In this document: in pieces, positions 57,190 to 64,000 of the stretch
Position numbering within the stretch: the first letter of the stretch is position 1
How the letters are laid out: every line of letters begins with the position of its first letter
Assembly (NCBI RefSeq): GCF_028640845.1
Contig: NC_080540.1
Location: 154,201,920 to 154,265,919, forward strand
Length of the DNA stretch: 64,000 nt
DNA from: Ahaetulla prasina
Taxonomy: Eukaryota; Chordata; Lepidosauria; Squamata; Colubridae
Direction: 5' to 3'
Translations under genes and position numbers: made by a program
The notes under the pieces: model-generated
What the model was told of the DNA's origin: nothing
Seen by the model: only the letters and a program-made list of their open reading frames with translations
Databases searched by the model: none

Positions 57190-58232
57190 GGAAGAGACAT
57201 GTACCTGCCAACGTCGCCAACACCATCCAGGCGTCTCGTCGTAGTTCCACCATTCGCATCTACGGCTCGGCGTAGCGCACCTTCTACACCTGGTGTTCAA
57301 GCAAGAACATAGACCCTACCAACGCTTCTACGATCACTATCCTGATCTTCCTTCAACACGGATTGGAACAAGGTTTGGCAGCGAACACGCTTCGACGACA
57401 GGTAGCTGCTCTATCTTCTATTTTAACTTGCGGTGCTAAACGCTCCCTAGCCCACCGGCCCCTCATCCGTCAATTTCTGAGGGGAGCAACCAACCTTTGT
57501 CCTCCGGTAGTCCACAGGTATCCATCTTGGGACCTCACGAAGGTTCTAACATCCTCACCAAGGGCCCCTTGAACCTTTGCGGAGTGTGGCCTGCAATATT
57601 TGACATATAAGGTGGCCTTTCTAGTAGCCATTACTTCAGCTCGCAGAATTTCTGAACTTGCTGCCCTTTCCACCAGGGCGGATCTCTGCGTTTTTCACTC
57701 AGATAGGGTGGTCCTCCGGCTAGATCCTACCTTCCTGCCTAAAGTTAACTCACTGTTCCATAGATCACAAGAGCTCATTCTTCCCGACCTTTCTCCAGAT
57801 CCGGTACACGGCTGGAAAGGTCCTGGCATACCCTAGATGTCCGGAGAGCCCTCCGTATTTATATCAAGCGTGCCGCCTCTCTCAGGAGGACGGAGGCTCT
57901 CTTTGTGTCCTTTCAACCAACCACCATCGGCCTTAAGGTATCTTCCTCTACCATCGGTAGATGGCTTAAGGCATGCATTGCCAGAGCATATCAGATTCAG
58001 GGAATTCCTGTTCCAAGTCGCATCACTGCGCATTCTACTAGAAGCGGCTACTTCAGCTGCGTGGGCCACTCAGGCTCCGTTAGAGGAAATCTGCAAAGCA
58101 GCCACATGGTCTTCTCCGAATCCATTCATACGCCATTACAAGATCGATTCCTATGCATCTGCTGATGCGGCGTCGTCGCAGGGTTCTCAAAGGGTCCTAG
58201 AAGGGGTTCTAACCCGGACCGGGCGGATCCCT
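57180..58232 (+). pseudogene. DIRS tyrosine recombinase, copy 3, multiple frameshifts
   Basis: Blocks in order: ASRRSSTIRIYGSA then a stop (about 57230-57275), GLAANTLRRQVAAL (57370 on), AFLVAITSARRISELAAL with the catalytic Arg (57610 on), RITAHSTRSG with His and Arg (about 58020), and FIRHYKIDSYASADAA with Tyr (about 58130). All four catalytic positions can be read, but only by changing frame at least four times. Confidence 0.85.
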
Positions 58233-58257
58233 CCCGATAGGACTTGCTTTGGTATGT

Positions 58258-58347
58258 CCCATGCCTGGCTGCTGGTCCCGCCCTGCTGGAGAATGGACAT
58301 TGGTCCTACCTGAATGTCCTTTCTCTGTTGGCGGGACCAGCAGCCAG
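58258..58347 (+). repeat. Internal complementary region of DIRS copy 3
   Basis: 58258-58297 is the exact complement of the left terminus (52699-52738). 58295-58347 is the exact complement of the right terminus (58582-58634). The two halves overlap by the core GGA. Confidence 0.93.
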
Positions 58348-58496
58348 CCCCTCCCTGAACGCCCGGTTCCTGTCTTCTATAGAGGTCATTCGGGCTCTCA
58401 TGGTCATATGCCGGGGGGGGGGGAGGGCATAATAGCATATTCTTGCAGTTCCTGTTTTACAGCTCAGTGCGTCGGTCTGCCGCATCATCCTCGTCC

Positions 58497-58599
58497 GAAA
58501 GCTGGAAGGCACCAGGAGGAGGAGGTGCTTTTCAACTAGCAGACTCGATCCCATTGGATACAGACCGAGTCACTCCCATGCCTGGCTGCTGGTCCCGCC
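58497..58599 (+). repeat. 3' inverted terminal repeat of DIRS copy 3
   Basis: Complement of 52714-52816 without mismatch, followed by the end-specific segment AACAGAGAAAGGACATTCAG to 58634. Confidence 0.95.
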
Positions 58600-58851
58600 A
58601 ACAGAGAAAGGACATTCAGGTAGGACCAATGTCCAATCTATGTGATCTTTCCAGTCATGTGACTTAGAACAAAGCTATTACTGAGAGGCTAGAAAAAGTC
58701 CAAAAGCGATTTTAGTACAACATTTACTGTCACTTGACAATTACAGTTTCTCTAAGTAACAGGGAAGCTCAGAAAGCATAACTGGAAATTAATTACCAAG
58801 CAAAAATAAATCTCATTGCACTTAAGAGTCTGCCATCTATCCCATCCCATC

Positions 58852-59796
58852 CAGTGGTGGAATTCAATTTTTTTCCTAGCGGTTCTCAGGGCATGGCTTG
58901 GGGCGTGTGTCATGTGACTGAGTAGGCGCGTCCAACTTGACAACACTCACGGACATACCTACTCAGTCACATTGCCCCCTACCAAGCCACACCCACAGAA
59001 CCCGGTAGGAAAAAAAATTGAACTTACAGCTATTCTTTCTACCTATTTTCTTCCCAGGCCTGGCCTAATCTGTCAAAGGCCTCCTCCTGCATGCCACCCA
59101 CACTCCCTTCGCCAGTCACATGCATCGCCCCATTTCCCCTCCTTCAGAGGCCCCGGCCCTAACTCTGCTTCCTCTCCCAGACCACCTCTTTCTTTGGGCT
59201 TACCTTCCTCCTGCAGCAACTGGTGGCAGAGGAGAAGGCAAGCCACGGCTGAGCCATCGCCGCTGGGCTCCCCGCCAGTCTGCATCTCGCCCCCCTTGTC
59301 ATGAGATGCCTGCAGCCGCTGTGACTTTTTTTCGTTGCAGCTGGAGTTCTGGGGCAAGGCTGAAGTTGGGGAATGGCGCATTCCCCGACCCGGCCAAGGT
59401 GGGCAGCAAGTGGGCAGCAGCTCTGGGGCAAGGCCCGAGCTGGGGAATAGCGCATTCCCTGACCCAGCCGAGGCAGGCAACAAGCGGGAGGATGCTCTGG
59501 GGCCTCAGTGAATGGCGCATCCCTGGGCCCTGACCCAAAGTGAAGGGCGAGCGGGCGGCAAGCTTACCTTTGGTGAGCTGAACAGAGTGGTCAAGGCATG
59601 GAGGTGACTGGCAAGGCAATTAGCTTGGCCCTGTGGCGCAGGCAATATATATAGGACAAGGATGGCAGGGCAGGCAAACGTCGAGCAAATATCGAGCGGG
59701 TGGGGCCATCCAGAAGTTGCTACCAGTTCGTCAACCCAGGCCAAATTTCCCTTACCAATTCGTCCAAACCGGTGAGAACTGGCTGAATACCTCCTC
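58852..59796. mobile_element. hAT-like element, long, GC-rich interior
   Basis: Left end CAGTGGTGGAATTCAATTT with TTCCTAGCGGTTCT; probable right end GAACTGGCTGAATACCTCCT. An internal inverted pair TGTGACTGAGTAGG and CCTACTCAGTCACA lies at about 58912-58972. The interior has two to three diverged tandem units beginning TCTGGGGCAAGGC at 59340-59520. The flanks ATCCCATC and AATCTCAT are only a weak duplication, so the right boundary is uncertain. Confidence 0.5.
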
Positions 59797-60508
59797 TAAT
59801 CTCATGCCATGCCATGCCACTCAAAGTATTTCTGCATGCATTTAAAAGCAATATTCCAAAAATTGTATTTTTTCCTTGGCAAGGACCAATCATATTTTTA
59901 ATTCTACTAACAAAAAAATTTTTTTCAGAAAAATTCACCAAATCAAATAACCCATTCCCAAATTGGACTTCATTATCTTACTTTTTGCTCCAAATATCAG
60001 TACCTGCAGGAGATTCTGTCCGTTCTAAAAGACTTTATCTAGAAATGGTCAATTCAAGCACTATTAATCAGGCATAAGGATGTCTTATTTTAATGGGACT
60101 GCAGTTTACCCCTTTTTTCCTGCAACAGTTTCATTAAAATTACGTATAAAACTATAAATATAAATAAAAATATATAAACATAAAATTACATATATTGTAC
60201 ATTCAATGTTCCAGGGCTTTCATTGACAGGCCAGAAATGAAAGAAGAAACTATTGCCTAAAAATCATTCTAGAAGTTTGTATCTCTAGGTTCGCATCTCT
60301 AGGTTCTTCCAGAAGAGCCATGATAATTCGATTTTTAAAAGGCAATATTGTGAATGAGAACATTCTACCACAATATGCATTTTTCTTAAGTTCCTTATTT
60401 TGTTTGCCTTCTATAAATTCTCCCCTCACAGATACTAACCACATGAATTTATAATCTCACCTGTCAGAAGGAACAACACTGCTAGGAGCAATAGCCAACA
60501 TCTTAGAA
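59797..60508. other. Interval with nothing recognised
   Basis: AT-rich, with no coding or repeat signal that I can name. Confidence 0.35.
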
Positions 60509-60639
60509 TAGGGGTGTCATATTTGCATTGTCACGGCGTCATGTGATGTATCATGACTTTTTCCCCTTTGCTAAACTGGGCGTGGGCATGGCCAGTGTGC
60601 GATGCATCCAGCCCATGGGCCGCGAGTTTGACACCCCTA
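60509..60639. mobile_element. Non-autonomous hAT-like element, short
   Basis: The ends TAGGGGTGTCATATTT and GAGTTTGACACCCCTA are inverted. The exact 8-bp duplication TCTTAGAA lies at 60501-60508 and 60640-60647. The same family as 33471, with the outer CA changed to TA. Confidence 0.85.
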
Positions 60640-60717
60640 TCTTAGAAGATAGGCTCAAGATCCAGAAAGAGAGTTGAACACTGGCCCTTATGCAACAAAA
60701 TGCAATTCAATAGAATT

Positions 60718-61115
60718 TGTTGTTGTTAGTTGCGAAGTTGTGTCCGACCCATCGCGACCCCATGGACAACGTTCCTCCAGGCCTTCCTGTTCTCTACCAT
60801 CCTCTGGAGTCCATTTAAACTCATGCCTACTGCTTCAGTAACTCCATCCAGCCACCTCATTCTCTGTCGTCCCCTTCTTCTTTTGCCCTCAATCTTTCCC
60901 AGCATTAGGCTCTTCTCCAGTGAGTCCTTCCTTCTCATTAGGTGGCCAAAGTATTTCAGTTTCATCTTCAGGATCTGGCCTTCTAAAGAGCAGCCAGGGT
61001 TGATCTCCTCTAGGACTGACTTGTTTGTTCGCCTTGCAGTCCAAGGGACTCGCAGGTGTCTTCTCCAGCACCAGAGTTCAAAGGCCTCAATTCTTTGGCA
61101 CTCAGCCTTTCTTAT
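60718..61115 (-). mobile_element. BovB (RTE-clade) LINE 3' fragment
   Basis: The minus strand codes the ORF2 C-terminus (60726-60965): LKYFGHLMRRKDSLEKSLML, GRQRMRWLDGVTEAVGMSLN and WRNVVHGVAMGRTQLRN, which I recognise as BovB. The region 60966-61115 is more distal ORF2 in other frames. The DNA shows CCAAGGGACTCGCAGGTGTC and CTTCTCCAGCACCAGAGTTC as in BovB elsewhere. It is truncated at its 5' side. BovB is known for horizontal transfer between squamates and other animals. The frame of 79 codons is open; the rest is broken. Confidence 0.88.
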
Positions 61116-61159
61116 GTAAGGTTTCTTACGTGTAAGTTTTTACACATAAGCAAGAAAAA

Positions 61160-62190
61160 ACAAAAGTACGAGTATAAAATACGAAGAACCTGGCTCAATT
61201 ACAGTAACTGTGAGAGAGATCTAGGACTTCTAGTGGACAACCATGTAAGTATGAGCCAGCAGTATGTTGCAGCTGCCACATAAGCCAATGCAGTCTTAGG
61301 CTGCCTCAACAGAGGAATAGTACCAAGATCATGTGAAGTATTAGTACGACTACATACTGCCTTGATAACACCACACTTGGAATATTGTGTCCAGTTCTGG
61401 TCACCATGATACGGATAGTCCTTGACTTACAACAGTTCATTTAGTGACCATCTGAAGTTACAACAGCACTGAAAAAAGTGATTTATGATCCTTACAATCT
61501 TACAATTTTTGACACTTAAAATCTTTGTAGCATCCCTATGATAATATGACTATTGCTGTTTCCAAGGTCATGTGATCACCTTTTGCAATCTTTTGTCAAG
61601 CAAAGTCAATAGGGAAGCCAGAGTCATTTAACAACCACGTTATCAACTTATCAACTGCAGTGATTCACTTAACAACTGTGGTAAGAAAGGTTGTGAAATG
61701 GGAAAAAATTCACTTAATAAAGAAAATTGGGGATCAATTGTGGTTTTAAGTAGAGGACTATCTGTACAAAAATAAGATGTTGAGATTCTAGAAAGAATGA
61801 AGAGAGTTAAGGGTCTGGAGATTAAAACATAGGATGAACTGTTGCAACAACCAGGCATATGTAGTCCAACTAAGAGAAGAACTAGAGGTGACATAATAGC
61901 AGTCTTCCAATATTTGAGTGGCTGTCACAAAGAAGAGGCTATTTTCCAAAATACCTGAGGGCAAGACAAGTAATGAATGGAAACTTATCAAAGAGAGAAC
62001 TAGCCTAACACTGAGAAAAATTAATTAGTGGGATGACTTGCCTTCAGAAATTGTGGAGGCTTCAACACTGGAGGTTTTTAAGAAAAGATTGGATAACTAT
62101 TTGTCCAGAATGGTTTAGTATCTTCTGCTTCAGAGTAAGGGATTGGACTAGATGTCCAAGGTCCCTTCTGATTCTTGTTATTCTGTATTA
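61160..62190 (+). repeat. CR1-type LINE 3' part, split by a TIR element
   Basis: The left part carries antecedents of SREVLVRLHTALITPHLEYC-like ORF2 (TGAAGTATTAGTACGACTAC; CACACTTGGAATATTGTGTC). The right part, from 61767, carries AGATGTTGAGATTCTAGAAA, then decayed ORF2 and a CR1 end with GGATTGGACTAGATGTCCAA. Frameshifts throughout. Removal of 61410-61766 restores continuity with the intact CR1 at 52041. Confidence 0.75.
61410..61766 (+). mobile_element. TIR element, 390-bp family, inside CR1
   Basis: Left end TACGGATAGTCCTTGACTTA, right end AGTAGAGGACTATCTGTA. Comparison with the uninterrupted CR1 at about 52140-52165 shows the insertion at ATGA/TA, which supports a TA target duplication. 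Confidence 0.8.
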
Positions 62191-62284
62191 TGTAAGTTTC
62201 CAATACAAACTAAGCATATTATATTAATATGAACAAATTTGGACATACAATATATCAAAACGAAAGTATGGACAAATTAGATGG

Positions 62285-63240
62285 TGTGAGGATTCTGAGC
62301 AGTATCTTAGATATTCCTAGTCCTGCCCTATCCTGTGATGAAAGAGCTGTGATGTTGTTTCTGGGATCTGTTGGAGCCACTCTCTCAGCTTAGGAGTCAC
62401 AGTCTCAAGAGCTCCTACCACCACAGGGACCACCTTGGCCTTTACTTTCCACAGCCTCTCCAGTTCTTCCTTTAGACCCTACTATTTCTCCAGTTTCATA
62501 TATTCTTTCTTCCTGATGTTGCTGTCACTTAACACTGCTACATCTATCACCACCAGTGGTGAAATCTGAACCAGTTTACTACCGATTCGCTGGTTGCTCA
62601 TGCACGTTGTGCACCAAACACACACTGCGTGCGCATGCACAGTACACACCAAACTCATGCTCTGCGCACGAGCGTGCATGCGCAGTACGCATCAAAAGGA
62701 GGCTTGGGAAGGTAAGTAGAACAGCGAGGAGGGGGATAAATGTGGCGCGCGATTTAGATTTGCTAGAAAGCAGGATTTCTTGCTTTCTAGCAAAGCTTAA
62801 CCCTGCTGAACAGCTGATCGTTGGAAATACCCATTCAGAGGAACCAGCAGCTTTTTTTAACTACCAGTTCGCCCGAACCAGTAGCTTTTTAAACTGCCAG
62901 TTCAACCAAACTGGTAGCTAACTACCAGTTTGTCTGAACCAGTAACTTTTTTTTTACTACTGGTTCATCTGAACCAGTAGTTTTTATCACTACTGATTGG
63001 TCCAAACCGGAGGGAACTGGTAGCATTCCAGCCCTGATGACCACCTGTCTGTCTGGATCTGGAAATCCCACAGGATCTTTGCTTTCTATGACCTGCTGTG
63101 GAATCTCCCACCTGGAACTGGGTGGGTCTAGCCCATATTTTGTGCAGATATTTCTGTACACAATAGTAGCTACTTGGTTGTGCCTTTCACTGTATACTGT
63201 TTTACTTCCATCTTATAACCTACCATTATGTTTTGTACTC
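62285..63240 (-). pseudogene. R4/Dong-like LINE ORF C-terminus (restriction-like endonuclease region), split by hAT
   Basis: The minus strand contains VYRNICTKYGLDPPSSRWEI (about 63101-63160), then PD near 63040, then after the hAT element VVIDVAVLSDSNIRKKEY (about 62500-62555) and KLEK. This series, with VDVAxxSDSNIRKKE, is the C-terminal end of R2/R4-group LINEs, whose endonuclease is restriction-like. I place it as R4/Dong-like from recall, so the clade is uncertain. The frame is broken by a stop after KLEK and by the insertion. Confidence 0.6.
62554..63036. mobile_element. Non-autonomous hAT-like element in the R4-like LINE
   Basis: Left end CAGTGGTGAAATCTGAACC; right end GGTAGCATTCCAGCCCTG. 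The flanks ATCACCAC (62546-62553) and ATGACCAC (63037-63044) differ at one base. The interior contains repeated ACTACCAGTT/AACCAGTAG units near 62860-62990. The same group as 44600. Confidence 0.8.
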
Positions 63241-63283
63241 TCAGACCTCTCTACGTAGTCTGCACTAGATTGATTAAATAGTT

Positions 63284-63332
63284 TGGATGGATGGATGGAT
63301 GGATGGATGGATGGATGGATGGATGGATGGAT
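63284..63332. repeat. (GGAT)n microsatellite
   Basis: Twelve GGAT units without interruption. Confidence 0.95.
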
Positions 63333-64000
63333 AAGGATTTTTAAAAGAATATAAGAACATTCACTTGTTCTTCTGTTTCATATTTCAATAAAACTTTACA
63401 TTTTTTTATAAAATACTTCTTGAGTCACAAAGATATTTTCAGGCATTACCTGTTTTTATATCTGTTTCATAATCTCAGTATGGCACATCTAACAAAACAG
63501 TTTTTAAAATCTACATTAACCTTCATTTTGTCATACCATAAATTTCTATGCGACCCATGTCTCAGATCTTGTCTTCTAGCTCCTTCTGTTTCTCAGCAGC
63601 ATACAATAATTCATCCAAACTAAACAAGCTGCAAAATATAATTTCATCTCAGGTAAACCCAATTCTCTATCAATGAAAAAAACCAATGAAAAATAGTTAT
63701 GGATCTCTTCCTGTTTTATCAGACAAACTTTGCCTAGGAAGCATAAAATAAAAGGCTCAATAAATAAGAAAAGATGCATAAACATGAAGCCTAAGGACAA
63801 CTATAGTCAAAAGTAAAATCAGAGAAATAGCTAACTTGTTTGTAAAAGATGAACAAGATTATATCTTGAGGGAAGTAGCATTCTAAATTGTAAGAACTAT
63901 CACCAAGAAGGCCTATCACTTGGGCATGAACCTTGGAAGGAGAGGCTTTTTTCATGTCCACACCAGATTCTGTTCTGATAAAGCATTGGCTGATATATCC
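63333..64000. other. Interval with nothing recognised
   Basis: AT-rich to the window edge, with no coding or repeat signal that I can name. Confidence 0.35.

Larger units (their letters stand above)
52699..58634 (+). mobile_element. DIRS-type retrotransposon, copy 3 (complete ends, broken genes)
   Basis: Plus-strand order: ITR, leader, gag, RT-RNase H, recombinase, ICR, ITR. The ITRs (52714-52816 and 58497-58599) are identical over 103 bp. The ICR (58258-58347) exactly complements both termini. Both junctions carry the trinucleotide TCC (52699-52701 and 58632-58634), and the ICR carries its complement between its two halves, marking the crossover core. All three genes have frameshifts or stops. 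The sequence is clearly different from copies 1 and 2, so it is a third subfamily. Confidence 0.93.

Noticed and set aside
59073..59619. Several frames above 100 codons on both strands
   Set aside because: They result from low stop frequency in GC-rich repeat units of a hAT-like element.

Overview
The window looks like intergenic DNA from a squamate reptile, most likely a snake. The argument is the repeat mix: BovB LINE ends, a SPIN-type hAT element, L2 and CR1 LINE fragments, CR1 3' ends of the kind that seed GAATA-type pentanucleotide repeats in snakes, tRNA-derived SINEs, and DIRS retrotransposons. I found no host exon, tRNA, rRNA or CRISPR array. Every long open frame that I can explain belongs to a transposable element. 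The species itself is inference.

Three DIRS-type (tyrosine-recombinase) retrotransposons dominate. Copy 1 (1-3400, minus strand, cut by the window edge) is decayed: its gag is broken and its reverse transcriptase (RT) has lost the YLDD box. Copy 2 (37309-43154, minus strand) looks complete. It has 109-bp inverted terminal repeats (ITRs) identical base for base and an internal complementary region (ICR) that matches both termini exactly. It has open frames for Gag (594 aa), RT-RNase H-methyltransferase-like (618 aa or more) and tyrosine recombinase (357 aa), with the catalytic residues present. Copy 3 (52699-58634, plus strand) has frameshifts in all three genes, yet its 103-bp ITRs and its ICR are also perfect. 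This suggests it was mobilised in trans after its genes broke. In DIRS biology Gag packages the RNA, RT-RNase H makes cDNA, the ICR bridges the two ITRs so a circle can form, and the recombinase inserts the circle without a target duplication.

The rest is layered small repeats. Non-autonomous hAT elements with 8-bp target duplications lie at 14015, 20311, 22325, 30249, 31330 (SPIN-like), 32255, 33471, 44600, 51371, 60509 and 62554. Two more related pieces, at 35545 (fragment) and 58852, lack a clear duplication. A roughly 390-bp terminal-inverted-repeat family, with TA at its ends, occurs about a dozen times. L2 tails lie at 885, 4318, 13445 and 20943, CR1 pieces at 22035, 52041 and 61160, and CR1-L3-type ends at 9110 and 47547. 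BovB pieces lie at 3531 and 60718, and an R4/Dong-like LINE end at 62285. Nested insertions give a relative order: L2 into a TIR element, hAT into CR1, a TIR element into CR1, and hAT into the R4-like LINE.

The gaps between these, such as 14519-17900, 23233-25682, 26604-29711 and 48126-51362, are AT-rich and hold nothing I can identify beyond microsatellites. Boundaries marked by target duplications or ITR ends are good to a few bases; those of decayed fragments are approximate.
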